This document shows, in pieces, positions 24,363 through 31,756 of a stretch of DNA of 36,041 nucleotides. The notes below the pieces were generated by a model, which ran no database searches, had not been told where the DNA came from, and worked only from the letters and a program-made list of their open reading frames with translations. The stretch's first letter is position 1. Every line of letters begins with the position of its first letter. Source of the DNA: Bradyrhizobium sp. JYMT SZCCT0428 (GTDB taxonomy: Bacteria; Pseudomonadota; Alphaproteobacteria; Rhizobiales; Xanthobacteraceae); NCBI RefSeq assembly GCF_018131075.1, contig NZ_JAFCLS010000065.1, positions 1 through 36,041 of the forward strand. Direction: 5' to 3'. The position numbers were made by a program, and so were the translations under genes.

Positions 24363-25832
24363 TCAGGCGCCGATCGCGTTGCGCATCACCACGTCGCGAT
24401 AAAACGACGCACTGAGCTTCGGCGTCCGGCGCTGGGTTTCAAAATCGACGTGGATGAGCCCGAAGCGCTTTTCGTAGCCGTAGATCCACTCGAAATTGTC
24501 CATCAGGGTCCACAGGAAATAGCCGCGGACCGGCACGCCCTCGGCCACGGCGCGCTGCAGCTGCCGCAAATAATTGCGCAGGTACATGATGCGGTCGAGA
24601 TCGTAGATCTTGCCGTCGGCATGCACCTTGTCCTCCGACGAGGTGCCGTTCTCGGTGATGTAGATCGTCTTGAGGTTCCAGACCTTGGCCGCGAGCCGCG
24701 GCGCCCAATAGATCGTTTCGGGACCGATACGCAGCCAGTCGGCACTCATGTGCGGAAACGAGGCGGGAAACGGCAATACCGACCAGCCCGGCTTCTTGTC
24801 TGACGCTGCGATATAGAATTGCGGCGCGTAGATGTTGAGGCCGACGAAATCGTTGGGCGAGGCGATGATCTTCAATTCCTCGGCGGTGAATTTCGGCGCG
24901 TCCTTGCCGGCATATTCGAGGAAGCCGTCGGTGTATTTGCCCTCCAGCATCACGCCGAGCAGGCCCGAGTTCAGTTCGCGGGTCGCGATCTCGGCGGCGC
25001 GGACGTTTTCGGGCGTGTCGAAGGCCGGCACGCAGGTCGCGATGTTCTCGGCCGGGCCGACCTTGGTGCCTGCGCGCCCGCGGGCGCGGATCGCCTGCAC
25101 CGCAAGGCCATGACCGAGGACGACGTTATGCCGTGCCTGGTTCAATTCCGCCGCCGGCAGTTTGAGGCCGGGCGCGTCGATGCCCCATCCGTAGCCGAAA
25201 TTCAGGAAACGCCCGGCTTCGTTCAGCGTGAAGATGTATTTGACGCGGTCGGTCAAACGCTCCGCGACATAGCCGGCATAATCCGCGAACGCTTTTGAAG
25301 TGTCGGTGGACTGCCAGCCGCCGACGCGGTCCTGCAACGCCTGCGGCAAGTCCCAATGATACAGCGTCGCGTAGGGTTCGATGCCTTTGGCGAGGAGTTC
25401 GTCGAGCAGCCGGTTATAGAAATCGAGGCCCTTGGGATTGGGCTTGCCGGTGCCTTCCGGAAACACCCGCGGCCACGCGATCGAGAAGCGGTAGTGCTTG
25501 ACGCCGAGATCGCGCATCAGGCCGACGTCTTCCTTGTAGCGATGATAATGTTCGTTGGCGCGGTCCCCGGTGGTCTTGTCCTCGATCTTGCCCGGGGTGT
25601 GGGCGAAGGTGTCCCAGATCGAGCGGCCGCGGCCGTCCTCGTTGACGGCGCCCTCGATCTGATAGGCCGATGTCGCGGTGCCCCAGCGAAAGTCTTTCGG
25701 GAAACGGGCAGGGGCGTGCGGGTCGGCGGCCGGCTTTTGTTTTGGGGCCGCGTCAGCCGAAGGCGCCGCCAGACCAAGCGCGGAGAGGCCCGCCAGCTTG
25801 GCAAATTGCCGGCGCGAGAATTTCCCGGACAT
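24363..25832 (-). CDS. Exported GH1 family beta-glucosidase
   Basis: A 489-residue glycoside hydrolase of family 1, which cleaves terminal beta-linked glucose or related sugars with retention. A twin-arginine signal peptide is seen (SRRQFAKLAGLSALGLAAPSADA, residues 6-28), so a folded enzyme should be exported to the periplasm; most bacterial GH1 enzymes are cytoplasmic. The domain starts at FPKDFRWGTATSAYQIEGA. The acid/base Glu205 lies in TLNEAG, where the usual motif is NEP, so proline is replaced by alanine. The nucleophile Glu394 lies in YITENGTS. The C-terminal glycone-site motif GYFLWTLMDNFEWIYGYEKRFGL is intact. It is the last of three minus-strand genes with a GH16 enzyme and a secreted Ig-like protein, suggesting stepwise beta-glucan breakdown. 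Confidence 0.93.
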   Translation of the reverse strand: MSGKFSRRQFAKLAGLSALGLAAPSADAAPKQKPAADPHAPARFPKDFRWGTATSAYQIEGAVNEDGRGRSIWDTFAHTPGKIEDKTTGDRANEHYHRYKEDVGLMRDLGVKHYRFSIAWPRVFPEGTGKPNPKGLDFYNRLLDELLAKGIEPYATLYHWDLPQALQDRVGGWQSTDTSKAFADYAGYVAERLTDRVKYIFTLNEAGRFLNFGYGWGIDAPGLKLPAAELNQARHNVVLGHGLAVQAIRARGRAGTKVGPAENIATCVPAFDTPENVRAAEIATRELNSGLLGVMLEGKYTDGFLEYAGKDAPKFTAEELKIIASPNDFVGLNIYAPQFYIAASDKKPGWSVLPFPASFPHMSADWLRIGPETIYWAPRLAAKVWNLKTIYITENGTSSEDKVHADGKIYDLDRIMYLRNYLRQLQRAVAEGVPVRGYFLWTLMDNFEWIYGYEKRFGLIHVDFETQRRTPKLSASFYRDVVMRNAIGA

Positions 25833-25889
25833 TACGTTCTCCGTCAGCTTCGGTGCTGCCGGCTTGCGTGCCCCGGCCGGTTGCGATGA

Positions 25890-26936
25890 TCAGTATGTAT
25901 CAATTTGATAGGCCGAAATCCGGTCGATTTCGAATTCCACGACATTGGGAGACAGGCCGTCGACGAATCCGACGCCTTCCATCGTCTTCGAGCCCATCGC
26001 AAGGTTGACGATCATGTACATGGGCGCGTCGAAGCCGACCGGGACCTTGATCTCCGACACCGGCTGGCGGTCGATGAAATAGATGATGCGATCGCGCTGC
26101 CACAGCACACCATAATTGTGGAATTCGTTGCGCGTATCGGCAACCATGAAGTCGAACCCGCAGCGTTCGACCCGTCCGGTGGCCGGGATCCGCCAATGCG
26201 TGGTCATCACGATGTTGTCGTGCTGCTGTCCGCGGCCCTCCATGATGTCGATTTCCGGCGGCCAGCCGCCGTCATCGGCGAGCATCCAGAACGCCGGCCA
26301 CACGCCGACCCCGGCCGGAATCTTGGAGCGCATTTCGAAATAGCCGTACTTCTGCGTGAATTTGCTCTGCGTGGTCAGGATGCCCGAGATGTACTCATTG
26401 TTGAACAGCAGGGACCGCAGGTCGGGCGGGGTTCGGCTGGCGATGATCGAGAGTATGCCACCCCGGACCCGGAACGGATCGAGCCCGAGCGGCACCGTGC
26501 CCCGCCCGCCATACACCGAATCGACGTAGATCTGCTGTTCGCCATTATAGCTGGTCTTGCGCTTGAAATCGGAGCCTTCGCCGCCCCAGTAGCGCGACTG
26601 CGGCCAGGCGGCGCCGCCGGCGTAGTGCGGCACCCACCTTGCCCCGACCAGCGGATGCACGTCGAAATCATCGTGGAAGGTCCGATGCAGCGACACCGGC
26701 ACGCGCGGATCATCCGCTTCGATCTTGCGGCACTGATCGCCGAGCGCGCGGGTCGGAACCGGCAAGGTGAGCTTGGGCAGCGCCAGCGTGGGATCGCTTT
26801 GCGCGGAAGCCGGCATGGCCGTAAAAAGACAGAAGATCAATGCGAGAGCGTGCGGTCTCAACCTCTTGATCCCCAGGGTTCGCGCATGCGAATCCCGGGG
26901 TTCGCGCAAGCGCTGAAGTCGACGGGCGAAACACAT
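25890..26936 (-). CDS. Secreted GH16 family glycoside hydrolase (endo-beta-glucanase-like)
   Basis: A 348-residue GH16 enzyme. The catalytic strand is WPPEIDIMEG, giving nucleophile Glu228, Asp230 and acid/base Glu233. This ExDxxE beta-bulge form is found in laminarinase, lichenase-like and galactanase branches. The aromatic GYFEMRSKIPAGVGVWPAFWML segment is the family's substrate groove. A signal-peptide core (LRPHALALIFCLFTAMPASAQS) begins near residue 26, preceded by a charged stretch. An in-frame TTG at 26861 would give a normal signal peptide and may be the true start. The substrate could be a beta-1,3/1,4-glucan or the cell's own exopolysaccharide, as with ExoK/ExsH glycanases. It lies 57 bases upstream of GH1 and 29 bases after the Ig-like gene. 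Confidence 0.9.
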   Translation of the reverse strand: MCFARRLQRLREPRDSHARTLGIKRLRPHALALIFCLFTAMPASAQSDPTLALPKLTLPVPTRALGDQCRKIEADDPRVPVSLHRTFHDDFDVHPLVGARWVPHYAGGAAWPQSRYWGGEGSDFKRKTSYNGEQQIYVDSVYGGRGTVPLGLDPFRVRGGILSIIASRTPPDLRSLLFNNEYISGILTTQSKFTQKYGYFEMRSKIPAGVGVWPAFWMLADDGGWPPEIDIMEGRGQQHDNIVMTTHWRIPATGRVERCGFDFMVADTRNEFHNYGVLWQRDRIIYFIDRQPVSEIKVPVGFDAPMYMIVNLAMGSKTMEGVGFVDGLSPNVVEFEIDRISAYQIDTY

Positions 26937-26965
26937 AGCAGATCGCGGAATCGAAAAGGATGCGG

Positions 26966-27343
26966 CTATTTGATCGTCGCGTTCACGGTAATGACCGACG
27001 TGCCTGACGCCGTTGGCCCCTTGCCCGTTGCCTTGATCACAAAACTGTCGCTCCCCTTGTATTTCGCCTTTGCCCTGTATTCGTAAGTGGATGCGTCGAG
27101 CTTCTTCAATTTGCCGCGTGCCGGCTTCTGTGAAATTTCAGAGCTGGTCACCGTGCCGCGGATCTTGATCGGAAACACGCAACTTTCCCCGGCCGCGATG
27201 TCAATGTCGCCGGTCGAGTTCTCGCCCCAGTTCGCCAGTGTCGTTGATGCCGAACAGTCAGGTGCGGCCGGCGCCGAAGATGCCGACGCCACGCTCGTGG
27301 CTGCAACGATCAGCGCCAAGGCGGCGACTTTAGACAACCGCAT
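26966..27343 (-). CDS. Secreted Ig-like beta-sandwich protein
   Basis: A 125-residue exported protein. The signal peptide is MRLSKVAALALIVAATSVASASSAPAA (cleavage about residue 25-28). The mature part has two cysteines (PDCSAST, GESCVFPI), likely disulfide-bonded. The second half fits a bacterial Ig-like/cadherin-type fold (KLDASTYEYRAKAKYKGSDSFVIKATGKGP...GTSVITVNATIK). The ATG at 27343 follows GAGGGAA, so I prefer it to the TTG two codons upstream. Such single Ig-like domains are often adhesive or carbohydrate-associated. Position just before GH16 and GH1 on the same strand suggests an accessory role in polysaccharide handling; this is inference only. Confidence 0.8.
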   Translation of the reverse strand: MRLSKVAALALIVAATSVASASSAPAAPDCSASTTLANWGENSTGDIDIAAGESCVFPIKIRGTVTSSEISQKPARGKLKKLDASTYEYRAKAKYKGSDSFVIKATGKGPTASGTSVITVNATIK

Positions 27344-27349
27344 AGTCAA

Positions 27350-27728
27350 CTTCCCTCATTTTCGTGCAAACCCGTTCAAGGTCTCCCAAATGAGGGCTAT
27401 CATAATCCGGAATTGGACGCGCGCGTGGCGTGTGGGGGAAGATGCGGAATTGATGGGCATGGACGCACTGTCAGCCCTCCTTGGCGGAACTTTGACCAGC
27501 GGGACTGGCGTCGAAGCGGTCCCTCCCGATTACCTGCGACGCCGCGTCAAGGGTTCGCCTTAACTTTACTGGGGCGGCGCGTTGAGGTACTCAGCAAGTA
27601 TCGTATCCATGACCGCCGCTCAAAGCCGGCACGATGAGAGTGGAGCTAGTGTCGGCGCAGCGCAGACGACATTCCTGCCAAAGACATTCCAGGAGAGCTG
27701 CGTGTTCTTCTGAGCGAGGAAGTCTCTC
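27350..27728. other. Intergenic region between the Ig-like gene and the Crp/Fnr gene
   Basis: This 379-base gap lies between divergent genes and must contain promoters for both. A 57-codon open frame (27390-27563, plus strand) has no good ribosome-binding site and no recognisable motif, so I do not call it a gene, but a small protein cannot be ruled out. I see no clear operator, terminator or repeat. Confidence 0.35.
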
Positions 27729-27731
27729 GTG

Positions 27732-28496
27732 ATGGGACGTCCGGCGAGCACCGGTAATCGTCTTCTCGCCGCGTTGCCGTTGGCAGACCTCGCGTTGCTC
27801 GCCCCTCATCTCCAGAAGGTGTCGCTTGAACAGGACGCCGTGGTGATACGAGCGGGAGATCGACGCGACCATGTTTACTTTCCCCATAGCGGTGCCATCT
27901 CCTTTATGCACGGCCTTCCGAAAGGAGAAACGATCGCAACTGCGGTGATCGGGCGCGAGGGAGCGATCGGCGCATTATCGGTGCTCGGACCCTCTTTCAT
28001 GTCGTCCGTGACCGCGGTCGTGCGGGTGGGCGGCACCGCATCGCAGATATCCGTGTCGCGCTTTCATGCAGCCTACATGAAGAGCGGCGCCATCAGACAT
28101 GTGGTCGAGGCGCACACCAGATCGATCCTCATGCAGTTCCAGCACGTCTCGGCCTGCAACGGACTGCACCCGGTCGAGGCCCGCATGGCCCGGTGGCTGC
28201 TTCACCTGCACGATCGAACCGAGGACAACAACACCCTGCCATTAACGCAGGAGACGCTTTCGCAGTTGCTCGGGGTGCGACGAACGACCGTGACGCAGGT
28301 AATTGCCAAACTCCGCGCCTCGGGTGCCATCAAATCCGTTCGGCGAGGCTTGGTCGAAATCGACAGGGTGCGGCTCGAAGAGGCAGCCTGTGAATGCTAC
28401 GACATCATACGCGGTGCAACCGATCGGATCGTCCCGCATGAAGTCGTGGGGTCGCACCCGCATTTTGCGTCGGCCGACACGCTCCACGGTGTATGA
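27732..28496 (+). CDS. Crp/Fnr family transcriptional regulator
   Basis: A 254-residue regulator. The N-terminal cyclic-nucleotide-binding-like beta-roll spans about residues 10-125 (ADLALLAPHLQKVSLEQDAVVIRAGDRRDHVYFPHSGAISFMH). The long dimer helix is followed by a winged helix-turn-helix (about 165-235), LTQETLSQLLGVRRTTVTQVIAKLRASGAI. No N-terminal cysteine cluster of the FNR type is present, and the cAMP-contacting RxS motif is not obvious, so the signal is unknown. The start is ATG 27732 or the adjacent GTG 27729. The gene stands alone next to the mobile-element junction and belongs by composition to the core chromosome. Confidence 0.9.
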   Translation: MGRPASTGNRLLAALPLADLALLAPHLQKVSLEQDAVVIRAGDRRDHVYFPHSGAISFMHGLPKGETIATAVIGREGAIGALSVLGPSFMSSVTAVVRVGGTASQISVSRFHAAYMKSGAIRHVVEAHTRSILMQFQHVSACNGLHPVEARMARWLLHLHDRTEDNNTLPLTQETLSQLLGVRRTTVTQVIAKLRASGAIKSVRRGLVEIDRVRLEEAACECYDIIRGATDRIVPHEVVGSHPHFASADTLHGV

Positions 28497-28705
28497 TCGT
28501 CTTCAACCGTACGTAACGTGGTCTTTGTACCAGTGCGGTGGCCGCTGATCCTTGGCAGCTTGGCCAAGATCGCTTGAACATCGGCCCGGATACGCTTTCG
28601 AAGTACCAGTTCGGAGCCAAGACGCTTAGCGACACCTGTGTGTAACAGGCGCGGCGCGAAATACTCAAGCCGTTCAGAAACTTGCTGATGCTGATCGGGA
28701 AAAAC
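28497..28705. other. Chromosomal flank left of the att site, no gene seen
   Basis: The stretch has open frames on the minus strand with a protein-like look (residues such as ERLEYFAPRLLHTGVAKRLGSELVLRKRIRADVQAILAKL), but it lacks a start with a ribosome-binding site and I recognise no family. It may be the remnant of a gene that once followed the tRNA-Thr gene on the minus strand. No terminator or repeat stands out. Confidence 0.3.
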
Positions 28706-28751
28706 TGGTGCTGCCAGACAGGATTGAACTGTCGACCTCTCCATTACCAAT
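28706..28751 (-). tRNA. 3' half of tRNA-Thr(GGU), truncated in the anticodon loop; att site of the integrated element
   Basis: On the minus strand the sequence runs from the anticodon loop (TTGGTAA, anticodon GGT) through the 3' anticodon strand TGGAG. It continues through a T arm with stem GACAG/CTGTC around TTCAATC, then acceptor strand TGGCAGC, discriminator A and CCA. The 5' half (acceptor GCTGCCA, D arm, 5' anticodon strand CTCCA) is missing: to the right the sequence becomes unrelated. This is what remains at one end when a tyrosine recombinase integrates in a tRNA anticodon loop; the complete gene should lie at the far end of the element, outside the window. This copy cannot make a functional tRNA. 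Confidence 0.85.
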
Positions 28752-28769
28752 TATAGGGTCCGTAATCTA

Positions 28770-28855
28770 TTGAGATTACTCGGCATTTCCGAGCTGACAA
28801 AGATGCCGTTGATATAAGGGTTTTCTGCTTTACGGTGGCTCCTTGAGATTACCCG
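28770..28855 (+). repeat. Direct repeat TTGAGATTACYCG, candidate integrase arm sites
   Basis: TTGAGATTACTCG (28770-28782) and TTGAGATTACCCG (28843-28855) match in 12 of 13 bases and lie 73 bases apart, between the tRNA fragment and the integrase gene. Similarity continues loosely to the right (CATTTCC versus TGATTCC). Their position is typical of integrase arm-binding sites, but they could also be operator copies. The second copy overlaps the most upstream possible start of the integrase frame. Confidence 0.5.
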
Positions 28856-28911
28856 TGATTCCCGCCCGGTGGTTACTCGGTGGTTCCGTGGTTCCTAAAG
28901 GACGTTCGGCA

Positions 28912-30216
28912 GTGGCGACATCGCAGATCACCAAACGACTGATTGACAGCATCAAGCCGCGTCAGCGGGAATATTTCGTTTGGGACGGCTCGTTATCGGG
29001 CTTTGGCTTGCGCGTTCAATCGACGGGCGCAATGTCCTATGTCGTGAAATATCGCGCCGGCAGCGGCCGCAGCGCCCCTACGAGGCGTCTGACGCTGGCA
29101 AAGGCCGGCACCATCACGCCCGACGAAGCCCGCACGCTGGCCAAGAAAACCCTTGGCTCGGTCGCCCACGGCGCCGATCCGGCAGCCCAGCGGGCCGCTG
29201 ACAAGCGCGCTTCCACCTTCGCTGAGGTTGCCGAACAATTCCTGACTGAGCATGTAGCGGCCAAGCGCTCGGCATCGTCCGCCAGATCATATCGCGATTT
29301 GCTGGAGCGACTGGCATCTCCAGAAATCGGGAAGCGCAAGGCCGACAAGATCACATCCGCCGAAATTCAGCGGCTGCACAGCAAGAATGCTCACACACCC
29401 TATCAAGCCAACAGGTTGCTCCGTGTGCTCAGCAGCCTGTTTACCTTCGCGGGCAAGACCCATGTTGTCCCGGTCGGGTTCAATCCCTGCCGGGGGATCG
29501 AGTATTTTCCGGAAGAAGGCCGCGAGCGGTACCTGACGACACTGGAGCTTGCACAGATCGGGGAGGTTATCCGGGAGGCCGAGACGATCGGATTGCCCTA
29601 CACGGTGGACGCCACCAAGCCCAAGGGCAAGCACGCGCCGAAGGAAGCCAGCCGCCGCACCGTGATCGGACCGCACGCTGCCGGCGCCCTTCGTTTGCTG
29701 ATCTTTACGGGCGCTCGGCTCCGGGAAATCCTGCATCTCAGGTGGGAGCACGTCGATTTTGAGCGTGGGCTGCTGTTGTTGCCGACCAGCAAGACCGGCA
29801 AGAAAACCATCGTGCTAAACGCGCCGGCCTTGGCGATCCTGAATGGCCTGCCTCGGAGCGGCGAATACGTCATCGCGGGAACGTCAGTTGATAGCCCTCG
29901 CTCCGATCTGAAGAAGCCGTGGAAGGCTGTCGCGGCGCGCGCGGGCCTGACCGGCGTTCGCATTCACGATTTACGCCACACCCACGCGTCGGTCGGAGCC
30001 GGGGCCGGGCTTGGCCTGCCGATCATTGGCAAGCTACTGGGCCATACGCAAACCGCGACGACGCAACGCTATGCGCATCTCGACAACGATCCGTTGAAAA
30101 TGGCGTCCGAAAACATTGGGAGCCGTCTGGCGGCTGCGATGGGCGACCTGAAGGCACCGCGCGCGAACGTCACCAGCATTTCGAGCGCAAAACGATCAAA
30201 GAACCGGCGCGGCTAG
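28912..30216 (+). CDS. Tyrosine-type site-specific integrase
   Basis: A 434-residue phage-type integrase that recombines the element with its tRNA-Thr attachment site. An N-terminal arm-binding domain of the DUF4102 type is seen (KRLIDSIKPRQREYFVWDGSLSGFGLRVQ), followed by a SAM-like core-binding domain (about residues 95-190) and the catalytic domain. The catalytic set is visible: Arg in FTGARLREILHLRW, His-x-x-Arg in HDLRHTHAS, His in LLGHTQTAT and the nucleophile Tyr in TQRYAHLD. I chose the GTG at 28912 because AAAGGA lies about ten bases upstream; the frame opens at TTG 28843, which falls inside a repeat. The gene lies 161 bases from the tRNA fragment, so it marks the element's end. Confidence 0.92.
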   Translation: MATSQITKRLIDSIKPRQREYFVWDGSLSGFGLRVQSTGAMSYVVKYRAGSGRSAPTRRLTLAKAGTITPDEARTLAKKTLGSVAHGADPAAQRAADKRASTFAEVAEQFLTEHVAAKRSASSARSYRDLLERLASPEIGKRKADKITSAEIQRLHSKNAHTPYQANRLLRVLSSLFTFAGKTHVVPVGFNPCRGIEYFPEEGRERYLTTLELAQIGEVIREAETIGLPYTVDATKPKGKHAPKEASRRTVIGPHAAGALRLLIFTGARLREILHLRWEHVDFERGLLLLPTSKTGKKTIVLNAPALAILNGLPRSGEYVIAGTSVDSPRSDLKKPWKAVAARAGLTGVRIHDLRHTHASVGAGAGLGLPIIGKLLGHTQTATTQRYAHLDNDPLKMASENIGSRLAAAMGDLKAPRANVTSISSAKRSKNRRG

Positions 30217-30287
30217 GGTAGCTCCCGAAAAGCTGGTCCGCACCAGCCTGCCGTGTCGTCCTCATGCGGAGCGCCAGCGGAGGTGCG

Positions 30288-31051
30288 ATGACGGATTCTA
30301 AGCGCTCGCCAAAACGCCAATCTCCAGCGGCCTCTGATCTGAGACTGATTACTCCCGAGATGTTTCAAACGATCTCCTCCTCAGGAGAAGATGGCTACGT
30401 CCCATTCGACGCAACCATCTGTTAGATAACGTCAAAGGCCGGATCGCTAACGGTCGAGCTTGCAGATGAGGCGGCTTGGGAAAAAGCAGTAAATATCCTA
30501 CTTCCCAAAATAGCGAGCGGCAAGATTGAGGTAATCGGTCGGCCATTTGGGTTGAGATCAAGCGAGCAGATAGACCGTCTAAACTTCGTAGGCGTCAAAG
30601 TAATTAACCCATTTCACGAAGCTGAAGGTTTCCCCTACGTCGTCCTGAACGCGGACCCTCATATCGTCTGTAGCTTTTTTGGAGATGACTGGACAAGAGC
30701 TGGTGGCGACAAATTCTATCAGCAATTTGTGCAGGAGCCCATATGGACACACGTGCAGGTCAAAAAAAGTGACTTGCTGCGTGAGGTGACTTTTCAAATG
30801 AGGAAGGAATCGCCGGCTATCGCCCCTTCATCGCGCAGCCCGGGACAGCCGAACCTCAGTGGCAGAGGCAAGATGACGAGGCCATCCTAAAAGCCATGAA
30901 AGAAGTTTTTCCATCCGGAATCATTCCCCCCGGGATGTCTTCGCAATCAAGAGATCAGAAAATTTTTGAAAGGCTTCAAAAGATGAAAGGCGTCGAATCG
31001 TTGCCGCACAAACGGACGATTGAGCGAGCCATAAAGGATTTCAAAGTTTAG
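30288..31051 (+). pseudogene. Broken gene in the element: in-frame stop plus frameshift
   Basis: An ATG at 30288 with GGAGG six bases upstream opens a frame that stops at TAG 30423. The same frame then continues without interruption (ITSKAGSLTVELADEAAWEKAV...) to about 30790, with convincing protein character (INPFHEAEGFPYVVLNADPHIVCSF). From about 30785-30830 the sense appears to move to another frame, GYRPFIAQPGTAEPQWQRQDDEAILKAMKEVFPSG..., ending PHKRTIERAIKDFKV at the TAG at 31049. Joined, these give a protein of about 250 residues with a helix-turn-helix-like end. I recognise no named family. It is probably a decayed element gene; sequencing error or recoding is the alternative. The 10-bp repeats start right after its stop. 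Confidence 0.6.
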
Positions 31052-31091
31052 TTGCCGCGTACTGTCGCGAAATGCCGCGAACGACCGCATG
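31052..31091 (+). repeat. Four 10-bp-period repeats, possible operator or iterons
   Basis: Consecutive decamers TTGCCGCGTA, CTGTCGCGAA, ATGCCGCGAA and CGACCGCATG share a YGYCGCGAA-like core with exactly 10-base spacing, so the cores lie on one face of the helix. They sit between the stop of the broken gene and the AlpA-like gene, about 70 bases upstream of its start. They could be binding sites of an element regulator or part of a replication origin. Confidence 0.45.
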
Positions 31092-31160
31092 ACGAAAACA
31101 ACCAATACATCAATACTCCTAGCATCGACGGAGGTTGCTCCGTGAAGATGCGAGGCGCTA

Positions 31161-31481
31161 ATGGACCCCATTCGAGAAGAGGCTGCTAAGCTGGATCGTC
31201 GGCTGCAGCGAGAAGAGCAGATAGACATCATCCCCGCGAGGGCCGATGAATTGGGTCGCTTGCTAAGGCGCAGTGAAGCGGCCAGATATGTGACGGATAA
31301 CTATTTTCCTTGTTCGCCAAAAACGCTCGCCAAGTTGGCGTGTGTGAGTTCCCAAGGACCCCCGTTCCGGCTGGCAGGACGCGTGCCCCTATACCCACTG
31401 TCCTCCCTTGCAGAGTGGGCGCAGAGCAAAATCGGGCCGCTCGTTCGATCAACTTCCGAAGTCCAGCGTCCGATTTCCTAA
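31161..31481 (+). CDS. AlpA/excisionase-like small DNA-binding protein
   Basis: A 106-residue protein. The charged helical N-terminus (about residues 1-33) is followed by a MerR-like/AlpA-type helix-turn-helix domain: LLRRSEAARYVTDNYFPCSPKTLAKLACVSSQGPPFRLAGRVPLYPLSSLAEWAQSKI. The pattern L-R-EAA-Y(L/V)...S-TLAKLA...GPPF...GR-PLY....LEEWA is that of small regulators or excisionases beside integrases and replication genes in proteobacterial elements. GAGG lies five bases upstream of the ATG. It probably controls excision or the following replication genes. It precedes the long hairpin at 31493-31543. Confidence 0.8.
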   Translation: MDPIREEAAKLDRRLQREEQIDIIPARADELGRLLRRSEAARYVTDNYFPCSPKTLAKLACVSSQGPPFRLAGRVPLYPLSSLAEWAQSKIGPLVRSTSEVQRPIS

Positions 31482-31492
31482 TCACCATTGAA

Positions 31493-31543
31493 AAACCCAG
31501 CCGCACGATCCGTCTTGCAGGATCAGTCGTGCGCGCTGGGTTT
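31493..31543 (+). promoter_or_regulatory. Long imperfect hairpin upstream of the replication genes
   Basis: The outer stem AAACCCAGC (31493-31501) pairs with GCTGGGTTT (31535-31543). The stem continues with CGCACGA (31502-31508) against TCGTGCG (31527-31533), with one unpaired C. A small inner stem GATCC/GGATC is possible. It lies 12 bases after the AlpA-like stop and 15 bases before the next ATG. It could be a terminator (T-tract only three bases), an attenuator of the replication operon, or an origin structure. Confidence 0.6.
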
Positions 31544-31558
31544 AAGGAAACCAATTCG

Positions 31559-31756
31559 ATGAAGACAAACTATAAGCGATCTGCAGGCAAATGTCACGGC
31601 CTAGAAGGCTTGCCCTTGTTCGACTGGCGGGAAACCCGCCCCCATCACGCCACGACGTCTGCCGGCCAGCACCTTGTCAGAAAGTTCAGGGTCTCACCCT
31701 TGATCGCCGACGTCATCGCCGACCTTGCAGGCCTCGGACCCCGGGAGGCTACGTGA
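31559..31756 (+). CDS. Small protein of unknown function preceding the replication protein
   Basis: A 65-residue protein (MKTNYKRSAGKCHGLEGLPLFDWRE...). The C-terminal two-thirds (TTSAGQHLVRKFRVSPLIADVIADLAGLGPREAT) looks like a compact helical domain, and I recall similar LPLFDW...ATTSAGQ-L-R--VSP--A-----AGL small proteins before replicases in Bradyrhizobium-type elements. Its stop overlaps the next gene's start by one base (TGATG), with that gene's GGGAGG inside its own end, so the two are translationally coupled. The gene starts 15 bases after the long hairpin. No ribosome-binding site of its own is strong (AAGGAAACC about 10 bases upstream). Confidence 0.65.
   Translation: MKTNYKRSAGKCHGLEGLPLFDWRETRPHHATTSAGQHLVRKFRVSPLIADVIADLAGLGPREAT

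Noticed and set aside
27390..27563. Possible 57-codon gene in the gap before the Crp/Fnr gene
   Set aside because: No credible Shine-Dalgarno, no motif, and partial overlap with promoter space; kept only as a note.
28706..28751. Functional tRNA gene
   Set aside because: Only the 3' half from the anticodon loop to CCA is present; no D arm or 5' acceptor strand lies adjacent.
28843..28911. TTG at 28843 as the integrase start
   Set aside because: It lies within one of the TTGAGATTAC repeats and has no Shine-Dalgarno; GTG at 28912 has AAAGGA and begins at the usual integrase N-terminus.
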